Below are positions 1-9,101 of a stretch of DNA of 64,000 nt, one piece after another. The DNA is taken from contig NZ_CP048630.1 in the NCBI RefSeq assembly GCF_010669125.1, positions 1,116,001 to 1,180,000 of the forward strand, given 5' to 3'. This DNA comes from Ancylobacter pratisalsi (GTDB taxonomy: Bacteria; Pseudomonadota; Alphaproteobacteria; Rhizobiales; Xanthobacteraceae). How positions within the stretch are numbered: the stretch's first letter is position 1; the number at the start of each line of letters is the position of its first letter. Both the position numbers and the translations under genes were made by a program. The notes beneath the pieces were generated by a model, which did not search any database, had not been told where the DNA came from, and worked only from the letters and a program-made list of their open reading frames with translations.

Positions 1-55
1 CTCTGTCATGCCCGATGTCGCCCGCCCGGTAATGGCCCGGATTTCCGCTCGCCGC

Positions 56-1789
56 TCAGCCGGCGGGGAGCGGGCGTTCGAGCGGGCTGTCCGCGGCCAG
101 CCCGATCAGCTGCCCCTGCAGGAACGAGCACCCCCATTCCACGAGTTGCCGGGCGGTTTCCTCGTCGATCACCCACTCGGCGACCGTCTCGATATTCAGA
201 TTGCCCGCCAGTTCCAGCAGCGAACGCACGAAGTGGCGGTCGTCGGCCGACTGCATCATGGTGCAGATGAAGCTGCCATCGATCTTCAGATAGTCGACGT
301 CGAGCCGGCGCAGGTTGCGGAACGAGGTGTAGCCGACCCCGAAATCGTCCATCGCCACCCGGCAGCCCATGGTGTGGAGCCAATGCACCCGCCGGCGCAT
401 GACCTCGATGTCGGCGATCGTGGCGCTTTCCGTCAGTTCGATGATCAGCCGCTCGCTCAGTCCCGCCCGCGACGCCTGTTCGACCAGCGACAGCCACACC
501 CCGTCATGGATCGTGCCGGGTGAGACATTCACCGAGAGCGCCAGCTCAGGATGGTCCACGAGCGTGGCCAGTGCCAGCTCAAGCGTGCGGCGGTCCAGCA
601 GCCGCGTCAGCCCGAACCGGTCGGCGGCAGGAATGATCGCCGCGCCGTCGAACACGCGGCCCTCGCGGCTGGCGATCCTCACCAGGCATTCGTGAAACGT
701 GATTTCCCGGCTCGCCCCCTCGGCGATCGGCTGGAATGCCAGCAGGACCCGCCGGTCGTTCAGCGCCGAGATGATGTCGTTGGCGAAGTGCAGGTTGGCA
801 CGCCGCTCGGCCGCCCGGTCGAAACCCGGTGCATAGAGCTCGAAACTGCCGCTCGCCCCGGTCCGGGCGCTGTGCAGCGCATCCTGGGATCGGGCGAAGA
901 TCTCCTCGACGCTGCGGGCCTGGCGCGGCGCGATCAGCCCGCCGGCGGTGACGGAGGCCGCAACGGCGCCGGCACTGGTTTTCGGCGGCGTGGCGTTCAC
1001 CCATTCGATAAACCGGCCGAGCGCGCTGCCGAAACCCTCGCGCGGCCAGTCCCGCAGGATCAGCCCGAACTTGCTGCCCGAGAAGCGCGCCAGTTCATCG
1101 TTCGGCCCCAGCCGGCCGCGCAGCCGCATGAACATGATGTCGATGACTTCATCGGCGGTATGAAAGCCGTAGGCATCGTTGAGCTGGCTCAGATGGTCGA
1201 TCCCGACCAGAGCGAAGCCAAACTCTCCGCCCGCACTGAACACACGGGCCAGGTTCTGTTCCAGCAACCCGGCAAGTCGCTGGCGGTCGGGCTGAATGTC
1301 GGACGTGCTGCCTGTCGCCCCCGGAGCGTCGGCATCGCGTACGGGGCGACCGGAGGACAGGCGCCGCAGCAGGCCCTGTACCTGGAAAAGACACCCTTCC
1401 GCGTCGAAGGACGCGATTCCGCGATCCTCGACCCACAGGCGACCAAGTTCGGTACCCGGCGGCAGGTCAAGGCAATAGCTGGTCTCGAATCGGGCGGACC
1501 GCGACACGTTTCCGAGCCCGGCGGCGGCCGCCGCCTTCAGTCGGCCGGCACCTGAACCGGATGCGATCAGGCGTTCGTAGTCCTGTCCAAGCCCCGCCCA
1601 GGACAGGCGTTCGGGGCCCAGCAAGATTATCGCACCGGGGCTCCAGGCAATACGGTCGTCATCGCGGGTCCAGCGATAAGCCACGCCCTCGACCTGGCGG
1701 ACGATATCGACGATCGCACTCTCGGAAAGCACCGCCTCAGGGGAGGATGCGTCGCGCGAAACACGTTCCGACTCGTTACGGTCAGACAT
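56..1789 (-). CDS. EAL-domain protein with degenerate GGDEF domain (c-di-GMP signalling)
   Basis: A 577-residue soluble protein with no membrane segment. Residues about 25-150 look like a PAS-type sensory region, about 170-325 a GGDEF fold, and 330-570 an EAL fold. The GGDEF signature is replaced by SGSKF (237-241), so cyclase activity is unlikely. The EAL domain keeps most expected catalytic positions: E367 (as ECL instead of EAL), N421, E451/E454, the DDFG motif at 481-484, K502, E534 and Q558. The family hydrolyses c-di-GMP to pGpG, so phosphodiesterase activity is plausible. The ATG follows no strong ribosome site. No partner gene adjoins it. Confident of family, less of activity. Confidence 0.9.
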   Translation of the reverse strand: MSDRNESERVSRDASSPEAVLSESAIVDIVRQVEGVAYRWTRDDDRIAWSPGAIILLGPERLSWAGLGQDYERLIASGSGAGRLKAAAAAGLGNVSRSARFETSYCLDLPPGTELGRLWVEDRGIASFDAEGCLFQVQGLLRRLSSGRPVRDADAPGATGSTSDIQPDRQRLAGLLEQNLARVFSAGGEFGFALVGIDHLSQLNDAYGFHTADEVIDIMFMRLRGRLGPNDELARFSGSKFGLILRDWPREGFGSALGRFIEWVNATPPKTSAGAVAASVTAGGLIAPRQARSVEEIFARSQDALHSARTGASGSFELYAPGFDRAAERRANLHFANDIISALNDRRVLLAFQPIAEGASREITFHECLVRIASREGRVFDGAAIIPAADRFGLTRLLDRRTLELALATLVDHPELALSVNVSPGTIHDGVWLSLVEQASRAGLSERLIIELTESATIADIEVMRRRVHWLHTMGCRVAMDDFGVGYTSFRNLRRLDVDYLKIDGSFICTMMQSADDRHFVRSLLELAGNLNIETVAEWVIDEETARQLVEWGCSFLQGQLIGLAADSPLERPLPAG

Positions 1790-1979
1790 GGCACGCCCAG
1801 ATTATGTGGCGAAGCGCGAGCGTCATGAACCGAACCTATATCGAAGAAAGCAACGAACGGCAGTCACGATTCATACCAATCACGCAGTCGGTAAGGTTCG
1901 GATCTGGCCAAACCGTCTCACCTTGTTCCCTCACAGCCCCGCGCGCCGTTCCACCGCGCCGGCTGATCGCCGGGCGGGC

Positions 1980-3287
1980 CTACTGGACTGGCGCGTCCGC
2001 GGCGACCATGCCCATCTCCTGCGAGGCGGCAATGCCGGCGGGTTCAGTAACCGTGCTGGGGGCACGCGCGACAGGCTGCGGCGCGGTCGCCGCGGCGGCG
2101 GGCGTCAGGAATTTGGGGAACGAGAACTTGAACTTGTCGATGCCGTGGAACTGGATCCCCGCGACATTGACCTCGTCCTCATTGCGCGCCGCCTTGCCCG
2201 CGACCATGCCGCGCAGCTCGGGCGCCATTTCGGCGAGCTGGGCGAACTTGCCGTGGTTGAAGCCGTCCGTTGCCTTCACGTCGGTCATGTCGACGACCAC
2301 CGCGCCCAGCGACACCAGATCGGCGTCGTTGGTGTAGGCGCCAAGGCGTGGCTTGCCTCCAGCGATGAAGTCGGAGAATCCAAGCGCCTTGTCATCCCGC
2401 GAAACGATGACGATGAAGGGCTTGTCCGGCTTGCCGAAACGTTTGAGCTGGGTCTTGAAGACATCGACATCGATATCCGGCGAGGCGAGGATGATGTTCC
2501 CCATCCGTGAGGGGGGCAGCTTGTTGCCGGAAATCTGGATCTGCCGCAGCGCCTCCACCGTCACCCAGTTCCCCATGGAATGGGCGAGAATGCTGACTTC
2601 CTCGGCCCCGCTGGCGAGGGCGAGCCGGATGGTCTCCTCCAGCCGGTCGCGGGCGGCCGTGGCGCTGTTGGTGTCATAGACATAGTCGGCGGTCGACCCG
2701 CGCGAGGCCCAGGTGAAGAGCACCGGCACCGCCGGCGACTTGGAGTCCTCCGCCATCTGCACGAAACGGAACAGCGCCTCGGAAAACAGGTTGTTGTAGC
2801 CATGGACGAAGATGAACACGTCCTTGTCGCCCACGGGGCGGCGGGCCAGCTCCGTCTTCAGGTCGGCGACGAACTGCGCATCGGTTTCACGATAGACGGC
2901 ATCACGCACCACCATGTCGGTGGCCGGATCGGGTATCTGGCCCTGCTTGGTGAACTCCACCATTCCGGGCTTGTGGGCCGGTGGCACGCTGACATCAATC
3001 CGCGCGAAGCTCAGCTCTTCCGAGCGTTCGCCGTTGTAGAAGATGCCGGGCTTGGGATCGCGCTCGCGCGCGGACGCCACAAGGATCACGTGCTCCTTGG
3101 TGCCGGGCACGCTGTTTTCAACGGCGGTGAGAGCATCGGGACCGGGGCGGCTGGCACAGCCGGCGAGAACACCGGCGGTCAGCACAATCACGCTGGCGCG
3201 CACCACGATCAAGCGAGCGATCCGCGACCTCTGCCCGCAAGCAGCAGGCCCCACATGTCGCAACGATACCCCCCCGATACGCAACAA
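1980..3287 (-). CDS. DUF900-type alpha/beta hydrolase, predicted lipoprotein
   Basis: An alpha/beta hydrolase of the DUF900 type. The N terminus has a hydrophobic stretch ending in a lipobox LAGC (C44 in the longest reading), so the protein is probably lipid-anchored. Family marks are an HGYN oxyanion-type motif near residue 162 and the nucleophile elbow AHSMGN with Ser237; the later Asp and His of a triad are plausible (SRDD and FNHGKF). The longest frame opens with TTG; GTG and TTG codons just before the signal are equally possible, so the start is uncertain. The substrate is unknown. The C-terminal 50 residues are Ala/Pro rich. Confidence 0.85.
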   Translation of the reverse strand: MLRIGGVSLRHVGPAACGQRSRIARLIVVRASVIVLTAGVLAGCASRPGPDALTAVENSVPGTKEHVILVASARERDPKPGIFYNGERSEELSFARIDVSVPPAHKPGMVEFTKQGQIPDPATDMVVRDAVYRETDAQFVADLKTELARRPVGDKDVFIFVHGYNNLFSEALFRFVQMAEDSKSPAVPVLFTWASRGSTADYVYDTNSATAARDRLEETIRLALASGAEEVSILAHSMGNWVTVEALRQIQISGNKLPPSRMGNIILASPDIDVDVFKTQLKRFGKPDKPFIVIVSRDDKALGFSDFIAGGKPRLGAYTNDADLVSLGAVVVDMTDVKATDGFNHGKFAQLAEMAPELRGMVAGKAARNEDEVNVAGIQFHGIDKFKFSFPKFLTPAAAATAPQPVARAPSTVTEPAGIAASQEMGMVAADAPVQ

Positions 3288-3545
3288 AAGCCGTCCCCCG
3301 AGTTATCTTCGAAAACTGTACCATCCCTGAACCGAGCTGATAAGCGCGGCCGGGCAGAAGTCATGAACCTTGGCTAACGAGATGCTCCTCGCCGCGTGAT
3401 TCCGATCGATCGCGCTCGCCCTGCGAAACCGCGGGGACGGAAGGCATGCGGCCCGCCCGAGCCGGATCTTGCGCGCCCCGCATCGCGCAGCAACCCGGCT
3501 TCGGCGCAAAGATCGCGCCGCCCGCACTTCGACGGACGCCAACGC
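3288..3545. other. Intergenic region without a gene
   Basis: The space between the DUF900 gene start and the rpmF terminator. The open frames here are short and unlike known proteins. It probably carries the promoter of the hydrolase gene, but I saw no convincing -35/-10 pair. Confidence 0.4.
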
Positions 3546-3576
3546 AAAAAGGCCGGCCTCCTCGAAGAGACCAGCC
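3546..3576 (-). terminator. Intrinsic terminator of rpmF
   Basis: On the minus strand, a 10-bp stem (3567-3576 with 3551-3560, including G-T pairs) with a 6-nt loop is followed by a run of five T. It lies about 50 nt past the rpmF stop codon. Confidence 0.8.
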
Positions 3577-3628
3577 TCCATATCATGCATGGCCAACCAA
3601 CGCGCGGAATAAAACCCGCGCGCGGGGA

Positions 3629-3814
3629 TCAGGCCTCGGCCTTGACCTTGAGGACCTGGCGGCCCTTGTACATGCCGGTCTTCAGGTCGAGGTGGTGCGG
3701 ACGGCGCAGCTCGCCCGAATCCTTGTCCTCGATGTAGGTCGGCTTGGCGAGCGCGTCGGCGGAGCGGCGCATGCCACGACGGGACGGGCTGGTTTTCTTC
3801 TTCGGAACGGCCAT
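3629..3814 (-). CDS. rpmF: 50S ribosomal protein L32
   Basis: A 61-residue basic protein beginning [18 protein letters not shown], the hallmark start of bacterial L32 in alphaproteobacteria. It is a component of the large ribosomal subunit. No zinc-binding CxxC pairs are present, so this is the zinc-free form. Length is normal. It is monocistronic: a promoter lies about 70-100 nt upstream and a terminator just downstream. Neighbour mtgA on the same strand is a common arrangement in Hyphomicrobiales. Confidence 0.97.
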   Translation of the reverse strand: MAVPKKKTSPSRRGMRRSADALAKPTYIEDKDSGELRRPHHLDLKTGMYKGRQVLKVKAEA

Positions 3815-3891
3815 AGTCTACTCCTCTGCCGGCAAGACTCGCGCTCCCATGGGGCGGGCCGGCGCCGGATCCTGCGTAATTCGAGTGGCGG

Positions 3892-3919
3892 CTTATACAG
3901 ACTCACGCGCGTGAATCAA
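3892..3919 (-). promoter_or_regulatory. Predicted housekeeping promoter of rpmF
   Basis: On the minus strand, TTGATT (3914-3919) and TATAAG (3892-3897) are separated by 16 nt. This places the transcript start near 3885, leaving a 5' leader of about 70 nt before rpmF. Confidence 0.5.
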
Positions 3920-4004
3920 AGGGGCACGCCGCATATGCCGGCCGCTCTTTGTCACTTCGTGCGGGTAGGCCCGCCGCACGCCCCCTCAATGGGCCGGCCC
4001 GCCG

Positions 4005-4685
4005 CTACCGGGCGAGGTCGAGACAGGCGGTCAATTCCGCCCCCTCGCGCGGCAGGCGGGCCTGAAGATTGCCCGCGAGGCGGCTCAGTCCGGGCCCCGG
4101 CTTGGCCGGATTGCGGCGAAACGGGTTGGGCAGGGTCACGGCAAGCAGCGCTGCCTGCCGCCCACTCAGCTCCCCTGCCCCGCGCCGGAAGGCGTGCTGC
4201 GCCGCCGCTTCCGCGCCGAACTCGCCGGTCGGGCCCCATTCCGCGATGTTCAGGTAGATCTCCAGTTGGCGGCGCTTGGACATCACAAGGTTCACATAAA
4301 GGGCCAGCGGTATCTCCAGCCCCTTGCGGATGACGCTGCGCCCATTCCAGAGAAACAGGTTCTTGGCCAGCTGCATGGTGATGGTGGACGCCCCGCGCGG
4401 CGCATCGAGGCCATCGCTTTCGTCCAGCACCTGCTGGAGTTCGACGAGGTCGACGCCGGCATGCGAGCAGAAGCGTGCATCCTCCGAGGCCAGCACGCTT
4501 CGCACCAGCGCGGGGGCGATATCCTCGATCGGACGCCAGTCGCGCACCACCGGCTGCGCGCTCGCCCAGCGCGCCAGCATCAGCGTCGAGACCGGCGAAA
4601 CGACATTGTAGAGCAGCCCGAGCACAAGCGGCGCTGCGACGATGATCAGCGCCCCTTTCCATAGCCACGCCCAGATAACGCGCAT
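4005..4685 (-). CDS. mtgA: Monofunctional biosynthetic peptidoglycan transglycosylase
   Basis: A 226-residue GT51 family enzyme that polymerises lipid II into glycan strands. One N-terminal membrane anchor (about residues 7-30) precedes the transglycosylase domain. The catalytic motif ASEDARFCSHAG holds Glu68, the substrate motif GASTITMQLAKNLFL follows at about 98-112, and RKGLEIPLA holds the second essential Glu124. There is no penicillin-binding domain, which fits MtgA rather than a bifunctional PBP. Length is normal for the family. Confidence 0.96.
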   Translation of the reverse strand: MRVIWAWLWKGALIIVAAPLVLGLLYNVVSPVSTLMLARWASAQPVVRDWRPIEDIAPALVRSVLASEDARFCSHAGVDLVELQQVLDESDGLDAPRGASTITMQLAKNLFLWNGRSVIRKGLEIPLALYVNLVMSKRRQLEIYLNIAEWGPTGEFGAEAAAQHAFRRGAGELSGRQAALLAVTLPNPFRRNPAKPGPGLSRLAGNLQARLPREGAELTACLDLAR

Positions 4686-4833
4686 GCCGCCCCCTTCAGC
4701 CCGTCTGCTTACCTAGTGGCAAGCGCGCATTCGACCAAGGGGATACGCTCAACTATGGTTCAGCGCCCCGCTGGCGGCTTGACGCTCTCGCCCGGCCGAG
4801 GCACCAGACTATCGCCCCTTGAGAGCACATAGA

Positions 4834-5754
4834 ATGACCTGCCGTTCCGACGACCTGCTCCGCGCCCTTGGCGAGACCGCTGACGCTGTCGCCGCCTATC
4901 TCGACCGCGCCATTACCGAGAACGCGCCGCTGAGCGCCCGCCTCGCCGCGGCCATGCGTCATGCGGCGCTGGCGGGCGGCAAGCGGCTGCGCCCCTTCCT
5001 GCTCATCGAATCGGCGGCGCTGTTCGGCGTGTCACGGGACCAGGCCCTGCCCGCCGCCGCGGCGCTGGAATGCGTCCACTGTTATTCGCTGGTCCATGAT
5101 GACCTGCCCGCCATGGACGATGACGATCTGCGACGCGGCCAGCCCACCGTGCACCGGGCCTTCGACGAGGCCACCGCCATTCTGGCGGGCGACGCGCTTC
5201 TCACCCTCGCCTTCGACATTCTGGCGCGCGAGGAGACCAGCCCCTCTCCCGCCATCCGCATCGCGCTTGTCGCCGGCCTGGCGCGCGCGTCAGGCGGCAC
5301 CGGCATGGTCGGTGGGCAGATGCTGGATCTGGCTGCCGAGGGCCGTTTCGAAAGCGGCGCCCGCCCCGCTCTCGCCGCCGCCGAGATCGAACGCCTTCAG
5401 GCGATGAAGACCGGGGCGCTACTGGACTTCGCCTGCGCCGGCGGCGCCCTGCTGGGCGCGGCGAGCCCCGAGCAGCGCCGCTGCCTCGGCATCTATTCCC
5501 ATGCGGTCGGCCGGGCCTTCCAGATCGCCGATGATCTGCTCGATGTCGAGGGCGATGCCGGAACGGTCGGCAAGCGCGTGGGCAAGGATGCAGCGGCCGG
5601 CAAGGCCACGCTGATCGATTCGCTCGGCATCGAAGGAGCGCGGACCGAGCTCGCACGGCTGGTGGCCGAAGCCGAAAAGGTGCTCGAAGGATTCGGCAGC
5701 GCGGCCACACTTCTGGCAGAAGCAGCACGCTTCGTCGCAGAAAGGCGCAATTAG
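4834..5754 (+). CDS. ispA: Polyprenyl synthetase (farnesyl diphosphate synthase type)
   Basis: A trans-prenyltransferase that condenses IPP with allylic diphosphates. The first Asp-rich motif DDLPAMDDDD (89-98) and the second, DDLLDVEGD (about 230), bind Mg-diphosphate; GGKRLRP (48-54) binds IPP. The two-residue insertion between the first Asp pairs is typical of bacterial FPP/GPP synthases. The ATG at 4834 gives 306 residues; a TTG 15 nt earlier is an alternative, and neither has a strong Shine-Dalgarno. It is divergent from mtgA. No dxs lies directly next to it, so product chain length is inferred from family. Confidence 0.92.
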   Translation: MTCRSDDLLRALGETADAVAAYLDRAITENAPLSARLAAAMRHAALAGGKRLRPFLLIESAALFGVSRDQALPAAAALECVHCYSLVHDDLPAMDDDDLRRGQPTVHRAFDEATAILAGDALLTLAFDILAREETSPSPAIRIALVAGLARASGGTGMVGGQMLDLAAEGRFESGARPALAAAEIERLQAMKTGALLDFACAGGALLGAASPEQRRCLGIYSHAVGRAFQIADDLLDVEGDAGTVGKRVGKDAAAGKATLIDSLGIEGARTELARLVAEAEKVLEGFGSAATLLAEAARFVAERRN

Positions 5755-5847
5755 GGCTTTCCTCATCTCGACGGAACGGTAAGTTGCGCCCATTCTTATC
5801 GTGACGTAAGCGCGCGTCGTGTGCAGCTGGCGTCTCAGGAGGTGAAT

Positions 5848-6120
5848 ATGCGTGCCGCTCCTCTCATCCTTGCCGGTCTGATCGCCGGCGCTGCCTTCAT
5901 CGCCACCGCACCGGCGGAGGCGCAGGAGACCCGCATCATCATCCGCAAGCAGCCGCCGCGCTCGTTCCTCGATCCCGGCACGGTGGTGAAGCCCGGCACC
6001 TCCCGCTACCTGAACTATGTCCGCGCCATCCAGCCGCGCTACCCCGAGTATGGCGGCAGCGGCGGGATCACCGGCAGCCGCTATCCGCTGCCGACCGAGT
6101 TCTACCTGCCGAACTACTGA
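5848..6120 (+). CDS. Small predicted secreted protein, unknown function
   Basis: A 90-residue protein with a clear Sec signal peptide (hydrophobic stretch, cleavage likely after AEA at about residue 26). The mature part is short, basic and rich in Pro, Gly and Tyr, with several RYP-like repeats (RYPEY, RYPLP). The ATG is chosen because a perfect AGGAGGTG lies 6 nt before it; an upstream GTG has none. It ends in front of a strong terminator. I do not recognise a named family. Confidence 0.75.
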   Translation: MRAAPLILAGLIAGAAFIATAPAEAQETRIIIRKQPPRSFLDPGTVVKPGTSRYLNYVRAIQPRYPEYGGSGGITGSRYPLPTEFYLPNY

Positions 6121-6175
6121 GCGAGGCTGCGCCCGGCGAGGCGCGGGTCGCTAGTCTGGTTGCGGACGCCCCCAA

Positions 6176-6205
6176 CAAAAAAGCCCGGCTCGCGCCGGGC
6201 TTTTT
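6176..6205. terminator. Bidirectional intrinsic terminator
   Basis: A 9-bp perfect stem (6181-6189 with 6194-6202) has a 4-nt loop, A-run before and T-run after. It can end both the small secreted protein gene (plus) and leuB (minus). Confidence 0.9.
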
Positions 6206-6242
6206 CGTATCGAAGAATCTGGGCGGACCGCCCGGACGCGGC

Positions 6243-7352
6243 TCAGGCCGCCTTGCCAAGCTCCGCAAGAATGGCATCGCCCATCTCGGACGTACCGATC
6301 TTCTTCATGCCGTCTGAATAGATGTCCGCCGTGCGGTAGCCATCGGCCAGCACGCCGGAGATGGCCGCCTCAAGCTTGTCGGCGGCTTCGCCGAGGCCGA
6401 AGGAATAGCGCAGCGCCATCGCCAGCGAGCCGATCATGGCGATGGGGTTGGCAATGCCCTTGCCGGCGATGTCCGGCGCCGCGCCATGCACGGGCTCGTA
6501 AAGCGCCCGGCGGCGGCCGGAGATTTCCTCCACGCCGCCCAGCGACGCCGAGGGCAACATGCCAAGAGAGCCGGTGAGCATCGCCGCGACGTCGGAGAGG
6601 ATGTCGCCGAACAGGTTATCGGTGACGATGACGTCGAACTGCTTGGGATTGCGCACGAGCTGCATGCCGCAGGAATCGGCGAGCTGGTGCTCAAGCGCCA
6701 CGTCGCCATATTCCGAGCCGTGCACTTCGCTTACCACCTGCTTCCACAGCACGCCGGTCTTCATGACGTTGTGCTTCTCGGTGGAAACGACCCGGTTGCT
6801 GCGGGTGCGGGCGAGCTCGAAAGCCACGCGGGCGATGCGCTCGATCTCGTAGGATTCGTAGACCTGGGTGTCCACCGCGCGCTTCTGGCCATCGGCGATA
6901 TCGGTGATGGTCTTGGGCTCGCCGAAATAGACACCGCCGGTCAGCTCGCGCACGATCAGCACGTCGAGCCCCTCGACCAGGTCACGCTTGAGGCTGGAGG
7001 CATCCGCGAGGGCGGGGTAACACATGGCCGGGCGCAGATTGGCGAAAAGCTGCAGATCCTTGCGCAGCCGCAGCAGACCGGCCTCGGGACGCACCTCGAA
7101 GGCCACATTGGCCCATTTGGTGCCGCCAACCGCACCCAGCAGAATGGCGTCGGCATTGAATGCCCGGGCCATGGCTTCGTCGGTGATCGGCACGCCATAT
7201 TCGTCATAGGCAGCGCCGCCGACGAGATCCTCCTCGATCGAGAACGAGGCGAAACCGTGCGAATCGAGCCAGCCAACGACCTTCTTCACCTCGGCCATGA
7301 CCTCGGGGCCGATGCCATCACCGGGCAGAAGAAGCAGCTTGTGGGTCGCCAT
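6243..7352 (-). CDS. leuB: 3-isopropylmalate dehydrogenase
   Basis: Oxidises and decarboxylates 3-isopropylmalate to 2-oxoisocaproate in leucine biosynthesis, using NAD. It begins [18 protein letters not shown], typical of the family, with conserved substrate/metal residues in [16 protein letters not shown] and the NAD-loop region [15 protein letters not shown]. The ATG at 7352 (369 residues) is preceded by GAGG; an upstream in-frame GTG is less likely. It lies several kilobases from leuC and leuD on the same strand, with unrelated genes between. Confidence 0.97.
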   Translation of the reverse strand: MATHKLLLLPGDGIGPEVMAEVKKVVGWLDSHGFASFSIEEDLVGGAAYDEYGVPITDEAMARAFNADAILLGAVGGTKWANVAFEVRPEAGLLRLRKDLQLFANLRPAMCYPALADASSLKRDLVEGLDVLIVRELTGGVYFGEPKTITDIADGQKRAVDTQVYESYEIERIARVAFELARTRSNRVVSTEKHNVMKTGVLWKQVVSEVHGSEYGDVALEHQLADSCGMQLVRNPKQFDVIVTDNLFGDILSDVAAMLTGSLGMLPSASLGGVEEISGRRRALYEPVHGAAPDIAGKGIANPIAMIGSLAMALRYSFGLGEAADKLEAAISGVLADGYRTADIYSDGMKKIGTSEMGDAILAELGKAA

Positions 7353-7457
7353 GGATTTCCTCGTTTGCACCTGTTGGGGAACTCGTCAGAGCAGTGGGCG
7401 AGCGAGTGCTAAAGGCTGGCGCCGATGCTGGCAAGCGGGACGCTCGCCAGCGCTCAC

Positions 7458-7492
7458 AAAACAACGCCGCCGGCGCTCGGACGCCGGCGGCG
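7458..7492 (-). terminator. Intrinsic terminator of the GMC oxidoreductase gene
   Basis: An 11-bp perfect GC stem (7465-7475 with 7482-7492), 6-nt loop, followed on the minus strand by TTGTTTTG. It lies about 20 nt after the oxidoreductase stop codon. Confidence 0.75.
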
Positions 7493-7514
7493 ACGCACGC
7501 GTGGGCGTGGGGGC

Positions 7515-9086
7515 TCAGATCGTCTTCTTCGACATCTCGCTGGCGATGAAGTCGGCCTGCCGGAGCGCCAGCGCCACGATGGTCAGCGTCGGGTTTTCCG
7601 CGCCGCCGGTGGTGAACTGGCTGCCGTCGGCGATGAACAGGTTGGGAATGTCGTGGGTCTGCCCGTGCTTGTTGACGACGCCGTCCCGCGGCTTCTCGCT
7701 CATCCGGTTGGTGCCCAGATTATGCGTCGAGGGATAGGGCGGCGTCGGCATGGTGCGCACCGCGCCGACCGATTGATACATCGCCGAACCCTGCTGATAG
7801 GCGTGGTTGCGCATGGCGATATCATTGGGATGGTCGTCGAAATGCACGTCAGCGACCGGCAGCCCGTTCTTGTCCTTGATGTCGGTATTGAGGGTGACGC
7901 GGTTGGTCTCCTGCGGCATGTCCTCGCCCACGATCCAGAGGCCGGCCATGTTCACATAGCCATCCATGGCGGAGGTGAAGGATCGTCCCCAGGCGCCGGG
8001 ATCGAGGAAGGCGGCCATGAAGGGCAGGCCGAGCGAGAGCGTCTCCATCTCGTAGCCGCCGACAAAGCCGCGCTTGGTGTCGAACCCGGCCTCGTCGCGC
8101 ACGATGCCGGCCATGGTGGTGCCGCGATACATGTGCACCGGCTGCTCGAAGATGCCGTAGACCGAGCCGGTCATGTGACGCATGTAGTTACGCCCCACCT
8201 GCCCCGAGGAGTTGGCCAACCCGTCCGGGAACATGCTGCTCGCCGAATTGAGAAGCAGGCGCGGGCTCTCGATCGAGTTGCCGGCCACCGCGACGATGCG
8301 GGCCTTCTGGCGCTGCTGCTTGCCGTCCTTGTCGACATAGACGACGGCGGTGGCCTTGCCGGTCTTGTCGTGCTCGATCTTGAGCACCATGGATTGCGGG
8401 CGCACCTCGAGATTTCCGGTCTCCTCGCCGCGCGGAATCTCGGCGATCAGCGTCGACCATTTCGCCCCCGACTTGCAGCCCTGGAAGCAGAACCCGATCT
8501 GCTGGCAGGCACCGCGGTCATGGCGCGGTTCGCTGTTGATCGCCATGCGGCCGGTCGAGACTTCCTTGTAGCCGATCTTCTTGGCGCCGGCCTCGAACAC
8601 CTTGAAGTTGTTGTTGCCCGGCAGGCCGGGAATGCCGTTGGTGCGCGTCACGCCCATCCGGTCCTCGGCCTTGGCGTACCAGGGCTCCAGCTCCTTGAGC
8701 GTGATCGGCCAGTCCAGCAGATTGGCGCCTTCGAGGCCGCCATAGGTCGTGTGGGTCTTGAACTCGTGCTCCTGCAGGCGCAGCGAGGCGCCGGCCCAGT
8801 GCACGGACGAGCCGCCCACCGCCTTGACGATCCAGGCCGGCAGATTCGGGAAGTTCTTGTGCACCCGCCATGAGCCGGAGGTGGTGCGCATATCGGTCCA
8901 GGCGAGCTGGGCGAAGCTGTCCCACTCGTTGTTGATGAAGTCTTCCATCTCGTGGCGCTGGCCGGCCTCGAGAATCACGACCTTGACGCCCTTGAGGGCG
9001 AGCTCGGTACCCAGCGTGCCGCCACCGGCGCCGGAGCCGACGATGACGACCACGGAATCGTCGTTGAGATCGAAGGGTGCTGACAT
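7515..9086 (-). CDS. GMC family oxidoreductase (gluconate 2-dehydrogenase-like large subunit)
   Basis: A 523-residue FAD flavoprotein. The ADP-binding motif VGSGAGGG is at about 16-23 with the acidic strand end VVILEAG near 40. The C-terminal GMC block HNLGTNRMSEKP...LFIADGSQF carries the catalytic His region. A cluster of Cys (GACQQIGFCFQGCKSG) sits near the middle, as in sorbitol/gluconate dehydrogenase large subunits. The partner gluconate_2-dh3-like gene ends 15 nt upstream, so the two are almost surely co-translated; GGAGGA precedes the ATG. The third, cytochrome c, subunit is not next to them. The substrate cannot be told from sequence. Confidence 0.88.
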   Translation of the reverse strand: MSAPFDLNDDSVVVIVGSGAGGGTLGTELALKGVKVVILEAGQRHEMEDFINNEWDSFAQLAWTDMRTTSGSWRVHKNFPNLPAWIVKAVGGSSVHWAGASLRLQEHEFKTHTTYGGLEGANLLDWPITLKELEPWYAKAEDRMGVTRTNGIPGLPGNNNFKVFEAGAKKIGYKEVSTGRMAINSEPRHDRGACQQIGFCFQGCKSGAKWSTLIAEIPRGEETGNLEVRPQSMVLKIEHDKTGKATAVVYVDKDGKQQRQKARIVAVAGNSIESPRLLLNSASSMFPDGLANSSGQVGRNYMRHMTGSVYGIFEQPVHMYRGTTMAGIVRDEAGFDTKRGFVGGYEMETLSLGLPFMAAFLDPGAWGRSFTSAMDGYVNMAGLWIVGEDMPQETNRVTLNTDIKDKNGLPVADVHFDDHPNDIAMRNHAYQQGSAMYQSVGAVRTMPTPPYPSTHNLGTNRMSEKPRDGVVNKHGQTHDIPNLFIADGSQFTTGGAENPTLTIVALALRQADFIASEMSKKTI

Positions 9087-9101
9087 GGGTGCGTCCTCCG
9101 C

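Noticed and set aside
1830..1901. Inverted repeat CCGAACCT/AGGTTCGG upstream of the EAL gene
   Set aside because: Eight-base arms 56 nt apart are easily due to chance and have no context.
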